A DNA stretch of 46,800 nt, from positions 1 through 46,800 of the forward strand of contig JAFWXS010000019.1 of the NCBI GenBank assembly GCA_017517925.1. Reading direction: 5' to 3'. This DNA is from Bacteroidaceae bacterium. Its GTDB lineage: Bacteria > Bacteroidota > Bacteroidia > Bacteroidales > Bacteroidaceae. The notes beneath the pieces are model-generated. The model did not search any database. It was not told the origin of the DNA and saw only the letters and a list, made by a program, of their open reading frames with translations. Positions 25,334-32,262 of the stretch are shown here, in pieces. The number at the start of each line of letters is the position of its first letter. The first letter of the stretch is position 1. The translations under genes and the position numbers were made by a program.

Positions 25334-25943
25334 TATCAAGAGTAACATCGCCAAGGCCGACATAGCACAGATGCCACCCGAACTCTTCGGTGGGCGCATC
25401 ATCGTGATACACTCTGCCGCCGATGTGGAGAAGGCCGTGGCATACCTCAAGGGGCAGCCCATCCTCGGCATCGACACGGAGACGCGACCCAGCTTTGCCA
25501 AAGGACGCACCTATGAGGTGGCACTCATGCAAGTGTCTACCGAGGACACCTGCTTCCTCTTCCGCCTCAACTATATCGGTATGCCCGACGCATTAGTTGG
25601 GCTCCTGCAAGACGGCCGCCAACTGAAGGTGGGGCTCTCGCTGCGCGACGACATACAGCGCCTACAAGCCAAGCACCGTTTCGAGCCGCGCGGGTTCCTC
25701 GATCTGCAGACCTACATGAAAGAAATGGGCATTGAGGCACAGAGCCTACAGAAGATATACGCCTTGCTCTTCGAAAAGAAGATATCCAAGTCGCAGCGCC
25801 TCACCAACTGGGAAGCCGACGTGCTCACCGACCGTCAGAAAGCCTACGCCGCCACCGACGCTTGGGCATGCGTACGCATATACAAGCACATGGAAGAGCT
25901 GAAGCACAAGCAGAACTACCGGATTATTGAAGCAAATATATAG
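25326..25943 (+). CDS. 3'-5' exonuclease domain protein (DEDDy type)
   Basis: A stand-alone DnaQ/RNase D-like exonuclease domain of 205 residues. Exo I is GIDTETRPSF with Asp50 and Glu52, Exo II is the Asp pair in LSLRDDIQRL, and Exo III is YAATDAWACVRIY with the Tyr and Asp of the DEDDy type. No polymerase, helicase or HRDC domain is attached. The ATG at 25326 (MIDIKSNIAKADI) is chosen; the frame opens 11 codons earlier inside DUF5063 but reads a low-complexity lysine/threonine stretch. Whether it trims RNA or DNA cannot be told. The stop is TAG. Confidence 0.9.
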   Translation: MIDIKSNIAKADIAQMPPELFGGRIIVIHSAADVEKAVAYLKGQPILGIDTETRPSFAKGRTYEVALMQVSTEDTCFLFRLNYIGMPDALVGLLQDGRQLKVGLSLRDDIQRLQAKHRFEPRGFLDLQTYMKEMGIEAQSLQKIYALLFEKKISKSQRLTNWEADVLTDRQKAYAATDAWACVRIYKHMEELKHKQNYRIIEANI

Positions 25944-25944
25944 T

Positions 25945-26052
25945 TGTGTCATCCTGAACGAAAGTGAACCTTTAGGTCGACGCCCGTAGGGGCCGAAGTC
26001 AAGGACCCCTCACCTGCATTGCACGAGATGCTTCACTACACTCAGCATGACA
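25945..26052. repeat. Interspersed TGTCATGCTGAAC repeat, copy 4
   Basis: TGTGTCATCCTGAACG at the left and CACTCAGCATGACACG at the right are inverted repeats. The inner AGGTCGACGCCCGTAGG is close to copy 2 (21277-21380). It lies between the exonuclease and the RlmI-like gene. Confidence 0.7.
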
Positions 26053-26074
26053 CGAAAGGTTGAGAACTTAAAAC

Positions 26075-26105
26075 AATAATTCATAATTCACCATTCAGAA
26101 TTATC
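26075..26105. repeat. AATTCATAATTCA-type AT-rich repeat before the RlmI-like gene
   Basis: A 31-base stretch of ATTC/AATTC units ends three bases before the ATG at 26109. A close relative (26403-26433) lies in frame inside the same gene, with about 6 differences in 31 bases. Confidence 0.6.
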
Positions 26106-26108
26106 ATC

Positions 26109-27332
26109 ATGTACAAGACAGTATACTTGAGAAAAGGCAAAGAAGAGTCGCTCGGACGTTTCCATCCCTGGGTGTTCTCCGGTGCCATACATCATATTGA
26201 CGGTCGACCCGAAGAGGGCGACGTAGTGCGTGTCATCAGTGCCGACGGCCGTTTCCTTGCCGTAGGACACATACAGATAGGCAGCATCGCCGTGCGCGTA
26301 CTCTCGTTTGAAGACATCACCATAGACCATTCGTTCTGGAAAGAACGTCTAAGCGCTGCATACGATGTGCGCAGGAGCATCTTTGGAGCACAATTGGCAA
26401 CAAATAATTCGGAATTCAAAATTCAGAATTTAAAATACACCGATGCCTTCCGCCTCGTTCACGGTGAGGGTGACGGGCTGCCCGGCCTTGTCATCGACGT
26501 ATACAACCGCACCGCCGTGATGCAGGCCCACTCGGTAGGCATACACGTGAGCCGGCACGAGATTGCCGACGCACTGGCCGAAGTGCTTGACGGCGTAGTA
26601 GACAACATCTACTACAAGTCGGAGAACACCCTGGCCTACAAGGCATCGGAGGATGGCGGCAACGGCTTCCTCAAAGGTAGCCTGGCTACGGCCGACGACA
26701 TCGCCACAGAGAACGGGCTGCGCTTCCATGTAGACTGGCTCGGTGGACAGAAGACGGGCTTCTTCGTCGACCAGCGCGAAAACCGTGCCCTGCTCGAGCA
26801 CTACTCACAGGGGCGCAAGGTGCTCAACATGTTCTGCTACACCGGCGGATTCTCCTTCTATGCCATGCGTGGCGGTGCCGAGTTGGTACACTCGGTAGAC
26901 TCCTCATCGCGTGCCATCGACATCACCCGTGCCAACGTGGAGCTCAACTTCCCCGGTGATGCCCGCCACGAAGCCTTTGCCGAAGATGCCTTCAAGTACC
27001 TCGACCGCATGGGCGATCAGTACGACCTCATCATCCTCGACCCACCGGCCTTTGCCAAGCACAAGGATGCCCTGCGCAATGCCCTCATGGGCTACCGCAA
27101 GCTCAATGCCAAGGCATTCGAGAAGATACGCCCCGGCGGCATCCTCTTCACTTTCTCCTGCTCACAGGTGGTGACGAAGGACAACTTCCGCACGGCCGTG
27201 TTCACCGCTGCAGCCATGTCGGGTCGCCGCGTACGCATCCTGCACCAGCTCACCCAGCCTGCCGACCACCCCGTCAGCATCTATCACCCTGAGGGTGAGT
27301 ATCTTAAGGGATTGGTTCTCTACGTTGAGTGA
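26109..27332 (+). CDS. Class I SAM-dependent rRNA methyltransferase, RlmI-like
   Basis: A 407-residue enzyme of the RlmI/RlmK type, expected to methylate a cytosine of 23S rRNA (C1962 for RlmI). An N-terminal PUA domain (about 1-75) begins VYLRKGKEESLGRFHPWVFSGAI as two parts. The central region has RLVHGEGDGLPGLVIDVYN and GGQKTGFFVDQRENR. The Rossmann methyltransferase domain has VLNMFCYTGGFSFYA, and the catalytic loop is LILDPPAFAKHKDAL; the late Cys is in FTFSCSQVV. Residues 99-109 (NNSEFKIQNLK) are encoded by an AT-rich repeat and look like an insertion in the linker. A strong terminator follows at 27355. Confidence 0.92.
   Translation: MYKTVYLRKGKEESLGRFHPWVFSGAIHHIDGRPEEGDVVRVISADGRFLAVGHIQIGSIAVRVLSFEDITIDHSFWKERLSAAYDVRRSIFGAQLATNNSEFKIQNLKYTDAFRLVHGEGDGLPGLVIDVYNRTAVMQAHSVGIHVSRHEIADALAEVLDGVVDNIYYKSENTLAYKASEDGGNGFLKGSLATADDIATENGLRFHVDWLGGQKTGFFVDQRENRALLEHYSQGRKVLNMFCYTGGFSFYAMRGGAELVHSVDSSSRAIDITRANVELNFPGDARHEAFAEDAFKYLDRMGDQYDLIILDPPAFAKHKDALRNALMGYRKLNAKAFEKIRPGGILFTFSCSQVVTKDNFRTAVFTAAAMSGRRVRILHQLTQPADHPVSIYHPEGEYLKGLVLYVE
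26403..26433. repeat. AT-rich repeat in frame inside the RlmI-like gene
   Basis: AATAATTCGGAATTC followed by AAAATTCAGAATTTAA resembles the repeat just upstream of this gene (26075-26105). It adds residues 99-109 without breaking the frame. Confidence 0.6.
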
Positions 27333-27354
27333 AGAATCACGCATAAAGGCACAG

Positions 27355-27396
27355 ATTGCAAAGAGCGGTTTTGTTAACCGCTCTTTGCAATTTTTC
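27355..27396 (+). terminator. Terminator after the RlmI-like gene
   Basis: The arms 27355-27370 and 27376-27391 pair perfectly over 16 bases around a 5-base loop and are followed by a T run. The 27397-27468 stretch behind it contains only a weak hairpin (about 27421-27458) and no gene. Confidence 0.85.
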
Positions 27397-27468
27397 GGCC
27401 TCATATACAGAAAAAACGTAGACAAAGTATAAATAGTGTTATTTCTACACTTTTTGTCGTCCGATGTC

Positions 27469-27498
27469 TTGCAGGTTCGGGATTTATCCGTACCTTTG
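27469..27498 (+). promoter_or_regulatory. Promoter of the candidate small RNA
   Basis: TTG (27469-27471), exactly 19 bases, then TACCTTTG (27491-27498). This matches the Bacteroidetes consensus. No start codon with an open frame follows before the terminator at 27542. Confidence 0.7.
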
Positions 27499-27503
27499 CA
27501 ATG

Positions 27504-27570
27504 TGTTTTTCATGGTATTAGATTTTTAAAGTTGGAAGATTGGTCGTCGGGATGACGACCTTCTTTTTTT
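27504..27570 (+). ncRNA. Candidate small RNA upstream of nadC
   Basis: About 67 bases lie between a consensus promoter and an intrinsic terminator, with no coding potential (the ATG at about 27512 meets TAG after two codons). The sequence starts TGTTTTTCATGGTATTAGATT and ends in a GC hairpin plus T run. From memory, similar promoter, GTATTAGATTT and terminator units occur between genes in other Bacteroidales; this could not be verified here. It could be an independent small RNA, or a leader with an attenuator for nadC, although nadC has its own -7-like box. The role is unknown. Confidence 0.55.
27542..27570 (+). terminator. Terminator of the candidate small RNA
   Basis: GGTCGTC (27542-27548) pairs with GACGACC (27554-27560) around the loop GGGAT, followed by TTCTTTTTTT. 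This is a compact intrinsic terminator. Confidence 0.8.
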
Positions 27571-27604
27571 ATGCCCTTTTTTACAACAATATATAAAAAA
27601 ACAT

Positions 27605-27612
27605 TATCTTTG
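27605..27612 (+). promoter_or_regulatory. Possible -7 box of nadC
   Basis: TATCTTTG matches TAnnTTTG and lies 32 bases before the nadC ATG. The -33 region is only T-rich, without a clear TTTG. Confidence 0.4.
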
Positions 27613-27643
27613 CGGTAGAGAACAACGTTAACACAATACAACT

Positions 27644-28483
27644 ATGGACAAACTTATCGACGAACTCATCGCGCTGTCGTTTGCCGAAGATATAGGCGAC
27701 GGCGACCACACCACCCTTTCGTGTATCCCTGCCGACGCCATGGGCAAGCAGCGCCTCATCATCAAGGAGGAGGGCATCATTGCCGGCGTAGAGATGGCAC
27801 GCCGTATCTTCCACCGTTTCGACCCCGAGATGAAGATGGAGGTATACATCAACGACGGTGCTCACGTGAAGCCCGGTGATGTAGCCTTCGTTGTAGAGGG
27901 CAAGGTGCAGAGCCTGTTGCAAACCGAGCGCCTCATGCTCAACGTGATGCAGCGCATGAGCGGCATTGCCACCATCACCAATGAATATGTAAAACTGCTC
28001 GAAGGCACCAAGTGCCGCGTGCTCGACACCCGCAAGACTACGCCCGGTATGCGTATCATGGAGAAGGATGCCGTACGCATCGGCGGCGGATGCAACCACC
28101 GCATCGGTCTCTTCGACATGATACTCCTCAAGGATAACCACGTGGACTTCGCCGGCGGCATTCCTCAAGCCGTAAACCGCGCCAAGGAGTACTGCAAGGC
28201 CAAGGGCAAGGACCTCAAGATTGAAGTAGAGGTACGCAACTTTGACGAGCTGAACCAGGTGCTCGCTCTCGACGGTGTACACCGCGTGATGCTTGATAAC
28301 TTTAACGTGGAAAACACCCGCAAGGCCGTAGAAATGGTAGGCGGACGCATCGAAGTGGAATCATCGGGAGGCATCACCTTCGACACCATCCGCTCCTATG
28401 CCGAGTGCGGCGTCGACTACGTATCGGTAGGTGCACTCACCCACTCGGTGAAAAGTCTTGACATGAGTTTCAAGGCTTGCTGA
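27644..28483 (+). CDS. nadC: Nicotinate-nucleotide pyrophosphorylase (carboxylating)
   Basis: NadC converts quinolinate and phosphoribosyl pyrophosphate to nicotinate mononucleotide in NAD synthesis. The active-site run is LDTRKTTPGMRIMEKDAV, followed by IGGGCNHRIGL and DMILLKDNHV. The end has VESSGGITFDTIRSYAECGVDYVSVGALTHS as separate motifs for phosphate binding and the final strand. The length of 279 residues is normal. The ATG at 27644 fits the family. nadA and nadB are not nearby. Confidence 0.96.
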   Translation: MDKLIDELIALSFAEDIGDGDHTTLSCIPADAMGKQRLIIKEEGIIAGVEMARRIFHRFDPEMKMEVYINDGAHVKPGDVAFVVEGKVQSLLQTERLMLNVMQRMSGIATITNEYVKLLEGTKCRVLDTRKTTPGMRIMEKDAVRIGGGCNHRIGLFDMILLKDNHVDFAGGIPQAVNRAKEYCKAKGKDLKIEVEVRNFDELNQVLALDGVHRVMLDNFNVENTRKAVEMVGGRIEVESSGGITFDTIRSYAECGVDYVSVGALTHSVKSLDMSFKAC

Positions 28484-28500
28484 TAGAGCAAACCATCATA

Positions 28501-28540
28501 AAAGAAATGCCCTGCCTCACCAGAGACAGGGCATTTCTTT
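28501..28540. terminator. Terminator after nadC, shared with the DUF4831 gene
   Basis: AAAGAAATGCCCTG (28501-28514) pairs perfectly with CAGGGCATTTCTTT (28527-28540). The T-rich arm lies on the 3' side on both strands. Behind it, 28541-28666 shows no gene. Confidence 0.8.
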
Positions 28541-28666
28541 CACTGTTTATTTCCACAAGTCACGCCAAGTGCCACGATACCAGTTTGCCAAATCCGGGGT
28601 TCATCGCCAACCGCACCTTCTTAATCTATGTGACATAGAGTAAGGTATCGTACTCTATAAGTTTTA

Positions 28667-28678
28667 GGGGGGGGGGGG
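28667..28678. repeat. Homopolymer tract of 12 G
   Basis: Twelve G lie six bases beyond the DUF4831 stop codon, outside any gene I can support. On the DUF4831 transcript it is a C tract in the 3' untranslated region. Confidence 0.85.
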
Positions 28679-28684
28679 ACGACC

Positions 28685-29773
28685 TTACTCCTCCACACGA
28701 AGCAGTGCCCCGGTAGCAGGGTCGAGCATCACCTTGATGTTTTTCTTCTTGGTAAGCAGCGTAGATGAGAGGGTCTCGGTGTGGCCGAGCTGAGCCAGCG
28801 AAAGTACTGCATCGGCCAGAGTACGGGTATTGGTATAGACCTTCACGTTGGCTTTGCCGGGAAGGATGTAGACGAGCCCGTCCTGCAAATTGGCATTCTT
28901 GCCTTTCTTGCCCTTTACTGCGACCTCGGCTGCTCCGACAGCAGGCACGGGAATGGCCTGCTTGCATTTAACATCGATGTAGAGGGGAGCGCCGGCAAGG
29001 TCATCGCCATGTAGGAGGCCGAGTTTGCGGGAGAAGCGTCCGAGGATGACTTTCTCGACCGCCCCTTCAGGGATTACCTGATAGGTCTGCCTGGAGGTCT
29101 CAGTAGTGGTTGTACCTGTGAAGAGTTGCGTAAAGGCCTGCTCTTGTTCATCGAGACCGGCAAGTATGATTTGCAACGACTCGGCATCCTTGGGCATATG
29201 TTCATTCTGCCCGCGTATGATGAGGTTCCTGCTTTCACGTATATTGTATATCTCCTTGGACACGAGCTCGGCGAGTTTGGCCTTGGAGCCGGCCATGAGC
29301 ATCTCCTCGGTCATATAGGAATGGGATGACGGCTTCACCCCCTCCTCTGCAGATGGGTCTGATGCCACAGCAGCAGGGCGCGGTCTGGAAGAAGCAACAT
29401 TGATGGCCTGCAATATGCCCGACTCAGTGAGCGTGACTAACGGAGCTACGCTATTGGACGCAAAAAGGATGTGATAGAGCTTCGACTCATCGGGCAGGCC
29501 TTCTGTGTCAATCGCTACCGACTGTATCGTGTGGTAGCAGTCTTCCTTATCAGAGATGCCCGTGATGCGCAGATAGCGGTCGGCATATTGGCACAACTCT
29601 CCAGGGATATAGGTAGTCTTCACCGTAGTGATGCTGATGTTGATGGCAGTCTTGGGGAGGTAGTATGCCGCGCCCTCGGTAGAGACACCGGGGGTATAGG
29701 TAGTGACAGTAGTCTGGGCCATGGCAGTCATACTGCAAAGGAGCATGAACGTAGCAGTAAGAAATGATTTCAT
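28685..29773 (-). CDS. DUF4831 family secreted protein
   Basis: A 362-residue exported protein with a signal peptide (about 1-19, ending TAMAQ). The body has features of DUF4831, a Bacteroidetes family of unknown function: YYLPKTAINISITTVKTTY (two parts), PGELCQYADRYL, and the later ETSRQTYQVIPEGAVEKVILGRFS region. A short low-complexity stretch (VAVKGKKGKNANLQ) lies near residue 290. No lipobox or catalytic motif is seen. It is a single gene on the minus strand between convergent nadC and divergent adk. Confidence 0.85.
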   Translation of the reverse strand: MKSFLTATFMLLCSMTAMAQTTVTTYTPGVSTEGAAYYLPKTAINISITTVKTTYIPGELCQYADRYLRITGISDKEDCYHTIQSVAIDTEGLPDESKLYHILFASNSVAPLVTLTESGILQAINVASSRPRPAAVASDPSAEEGVKPSSHSYMTEEMLMAGSKAKLAELVSKEIYNIRESRNLIIRGQNEHMPKDAESLQIILAGLDEQEQAFTQLFTGTTTTETSRQTYQVIPEGAVEKVILGRFSRKLGLLHGDDLAGAPLYIDVKCKQAIPVPAVGAAEVAVKGKKGKNANLQDGLVYILPGKANVKVYTNTRTLADAVLSLAQLGHTETLSSTLLTKKKNIKVMLDPATGALLRVEE

Positions 29774-29892
29774 CTGATATGCGTGTCTTTATCGTTTTCG
29801 AGCCATAAAGGTAGTGCATTTTTCCGGTATGTTCTACTATTTAGACTTTTTTAAGCGATATTTCTTGATGTTCGACAAAAAACATTCCCTAC

Positions 29893-29926
29893 TTTAGCCG
29901 TAATTCGGGAATTTTACCTACTTTTG
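29893..29926 (+). promoter_or_regulatory. Likely promoter of adk
   Basis: TTTAG (29893-29897) stands for the -33 box, with 21 bases to TACTTTTG (29919-29926), a full -7 match. The leader to the adk ATG would be about 60 bases. The rest of 29774-29993 shows no gene. Confidence 0.5.
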
Positions 29927-29993
29927 TGGTAATTTCGTGCAATATGTGAATCAAGAACTAAGCATCTAATATAATACATATATACATAGCACT

Positions 29994-30572
29994 ATGTTGA
30001 ACATTGTTATTTTCGGAGCCCCCGGCTCAGGTAAAGGTACCTACAGCGCCCGTTTGGTAGACACATTCAAGTTGGACCATATCTCTACCGGCGATGTGCT
30101 ACGCGCAGAGATTAAGAACGGCACAGAACTGGGTAAGATTGCCCAGGGATATATCGACAACGGACAGCTCATCCCCGATGAACTCATGATCGGTATCCTC
30201 GCCAGTGCATACGATAGTTTCAAGGGCAGCAAGGGCGTCATCTTCGACGGATTCCCCCGCACCATCGCCCAAGCCGAAGCTCTGAAGAAGATGCTCGAGG
30301 AGCGTGGAGAGAAAATCTCGGCCATGATCAACCTCGAGGTAAGCGAAGACATCCTCATGGCCCGCCTGCTGCGCCGCGCCACACTCGAAGGCCGCGCCGA
30401 CGACAACGAAGAGACCATCAAGAAACGCTTTGCCGTATACCACAACCAGACGGCTCCGCTCATCGAGTGGTTCAAGGGACAGGGTGTGTTCAATGGATTC
30501 ACCTACACCGATGAGATTGGCCTCGAGGGTATGGTGAAGAACATTACTGAGTATGTGAATACAATTGTGTAA
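29994..30572 (+). CDS. adk: Adenylate kinase
   Basis: Adk equilibrates ATP, ADP and AMP. The P-loop is GAPGSGKGT at about residues 7-15. AMP-binding features are DHISTGDVLRAEI and DGFPRTIAQAEAL. The LID segment is the short type without zinc-binding cysteines (RRATLEGRADDNEETIKKR). The length of 192 residues suits the short family. It is followed by obgE after a 150-base gap holding an inverted repeat. Confidence 0.97.
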   Translation: MLNIVIFGAPGSGKGTYSARLVDTFKLDHISTGDVLRAEIKNGTELGKIAQGYIDNGQLIPDELMIGILASAYDSFKGSKGVIFDGFPRTIAQAEALKKMLEERGEKISAMINLEVSEDILMARLLRRATLEGRADDNEETIKKRFAVYHNQTAPLIEWFKGQGVFNGFTYTDEIGLEGMVKNITEYVNTIV

Positions 30573-30578
30573 TCTTTA

Positions 30579-30706
30579 TAGGAGTTGAAGGGAGTAAAAT
30601 GGAGAAAACTGGAGTCAAATGCCGATAGTTATTACGCGCGTTAAAAACTATTGGCCTTTATCTCCCCAAGGAGCAAAGCGACCAACTCCCTTTTACTCCC
30701 TTTAAC
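30579..30706. repeat. Inverted repeat between adk and obgE
   Basis: GGAGTTGAAGGGAGTAAAA on the left pairs with TTTTACTCCCTTTAACT on the right with one mismatch. An inner stem, GCCGATAGTT with AACTATTGGC, lies near the centre. The element ends about 17 bases before the obgE GTG. It has the same general design as the element before gpsA (791-916). Confidence 0.65.
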
Positions 30707-30722
30707 TACAAATGTAAACTCT

Positions 30723-31910
30723 GTGGCTGAAACAAACTTTGTCGATTACGTAAAGATATATTGCCGTTCGGGCAAGGGAGGGCGTGGCAGCACACACATG
30801 CGCCGTGTGAAGTACAACCCCAACGGCGGTCCCGATGGCGGTAACGGCGGTCGTGGCGGACACATCATCCTGCGCGGCAACCGCAACTACTGGACCCTGC
30901 TACACCTGCGCTATGACCGCCACGCCTTTGCAGGGCACGGCGGCAACGGTTCCAAGAACAAGAGCAGCGGCAAGGATGGCGAGGACAAGAGCATAGAGGT
31001 TCCCTGCGGCACCGTGGTGTACAATGCCGAGACGGGTGCCTACCTATGTGACATCACCGAGCATGGGCAGGAGGTTATCCTGCTGCGTGGCGGCCGGGGC
31101 GGACTGGGCAACTTTAACTTTGCCACACCCACCCGTCAGGCTCCGCGCTTTGCACAGCCCGGTGAGCCCATGCAGGAGCTCACCGTCATCATGGAACTCA
31201 AGCTTCTGGCCGATGTAGGCCTCGTAGGCTTCCCCAATGCCGGAAAGTCGACCCTGCTTGCAGCTGTGTCGGCCGCCAAACCCAAGATTGCCAACTATCC
31301 CTTCACCACACTGGAGCCTAACCTCGGTATCGTATCGTACCGCGACAGCAAGTCGTTCGTCATGGCCGACATACCCGGCATCATCGAAGGGGCCAGCGCC
31401 GGCAAGGGACTCGGACTTCGTTTCCTGCGCCATATTGAGCGCAACTCGCTGCTGCTCTTCATGGTGCCCGGCGATGCCGAGGACATACGCAAGGAGTACG
31501 ACATCCTGCTCAACGAGTTGGCGACCTTCAACCCCGATATGCTCGACAAGCAGCGCGTATTGGCCATCACCAAGTGTGACCTGCTCGATGACGAGCTCAT
31601 CGAAATGCTCGAAGAGACATTGCCCGAGGGTATACCCCACGTATTCATCTCCTCAGTGACGGGATTAGGCATCTCGGTCTTGAAAGACATCCTGTGGAAC
31701 GAACTCAACAAGGAGAACATCACCGCAGAACTCAGCAAGGACAGCCTCGTACACCGCGCCAAGGACATGAACAAATTGCAAGACGAGCTGCGTGCCATGG
31801 GGCAGGACGATGACATCACCGTCGAGTACGAGGACATCGACGAGGTAGAAGATTTCGAGTACGAGTTTGACGATGACTTTGAGTTTGATAACGAAGAGGA
31901 AGAAGGATAA
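30723..31910 (+). CDS. obgE: GTPase Obg
   Basis: Obg is a GTPase involved in late 50S ribosomal subunit assembly and stress responses. The glycine-rich Obg fold covers about 1-160 ([18 protein letters not shown]). The G domain has G1 [10 protein letters not shown]3 [11 protein letters not shown]4 TKCDLL and the S of SSVTG as G5. The tail (about 360-395) is very acidic. The GTG at 30723 ([10 protein letters not shown]) is chosen, giving 395 residues. The frame opens 24 codons earlier, but that part is translated from the inverted repeat. No TGS domain is present. Confidence 0.95.
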   Translation: MAETNFVDYVKIYCRSGKGGRGSTHMRRVKYNPNGGPDGGNGGRGGHIILRGNRNYWTLLHLRYDRHAFAGHGGNGSKNKSSGKDGEDKSIEVPCGTVVYNAETGAYLCDITEHGQEVILLRGGRGGLGNFNFATPTRQAPRFAQPGEPMQELTVIMELKLLADVGLVGFPNAGKSTLLAAVSAAKPKIANYPFTTLEPNLGIVSYRDSKSFVMADIPGIIEGASAGKGLGLRFLRHIERNSLLLFMVPGDAEDIRKEYDILLNELATFNPDMLDKQRVLAITKCDLLDDELIEMLEETLPEGIPHVFISSVTGLGISVLKDILWNELNKENITAELSKDSLVHRAKDMNKLQDELRAMGQDDDITVEYEDIDEVEDFEYEFDDDFEFDNEEEEG

Positions 31911-31920
31911 TTTTAGACTA

Positions 31921-32007
31921 TTGTCATGCTGAACAAAGTGAAGCATCTCGCAAACGCCTCTTGCACAATACACTATGCGAGACCCTTCGTTTCACTCAGG
32001 ATGACAG
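31921..32007. repeat. Interspersed TGTCATGCTGAAC repeat, copy 5
   Basis: TTGTCATGCTGAACAAAGTG on the left pairs with CACTCAGGATGACA on the right, with a second inner pair GCATCTCGC and GCGAGACCC. This is the best-preserved arrangement of the five copies. Confidence 0.75.
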
Positions 32008-32026
32008 AACCCTATAAACTGACCAT

Positions 32027-32215
32027 ATGAACGGAGACGACATATTCACCAAAGGCATCATGTTCAAAAAGGTGGCCTCGGACCGCCCCAAAGAGGAGAA
32101 GGTGAAGACCAAGGCCAAGAAGAAGGCCTACATCACCGGCCAGCACCACTCGGCATCGGCCAAAATGAAAGCCGAGATACGCCGCAAACGTGCCAACAGA
32201 CACAAAGGACAATAA
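32027..32215 (+). CDS. Small basic protein of unknown function
   Basis: A 62-residue protein very rich in Lys and Arg, with no hydrophobic segment and no cysteine. The middle is EEKVKTKAKKKAYITGQHH and the end is KMKAEIRRKRANRHKGQ. I do not recognise a family. Its codon use is like that of obgE, it starts with ATG, and its stop lies five bases before a strong terminator, so it looks real. Such composition suits nucleic-acid or ribosome binding; this is only inference. Confidence 0.65.
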   Translation: MNGDDIFTKGIMFKKVASDRPKEEKVKTKAKKKAYITGQHHSASAKMKAEIRRKRANRHKGQ

Positions 32216-32220
32216 AGAAA

Positions 32221-32262
32221 AAAGAGAAGCGCAATGAGGTCTCATTGCGCTTCTCTTTTTAT
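32221..32262. terminator. Bidirectional terminator between the small basic protein gene and the CotH gene
   Basis: The arms 32221-32238 and 32241-32258 pair perfectly over 18 bases with a 2-base centre. There is an A run on the left and a T run on the right, so it can stop both converging genes. Confidence 0.88.

Noticed and set aside
28626-28967. Phase-variable gene through the G tract
   Set aside because: The open frame crossing the tract is in the wrong frame of the DUF4831 gene and encodes no recognisable protein; the tract lies after the true stop.
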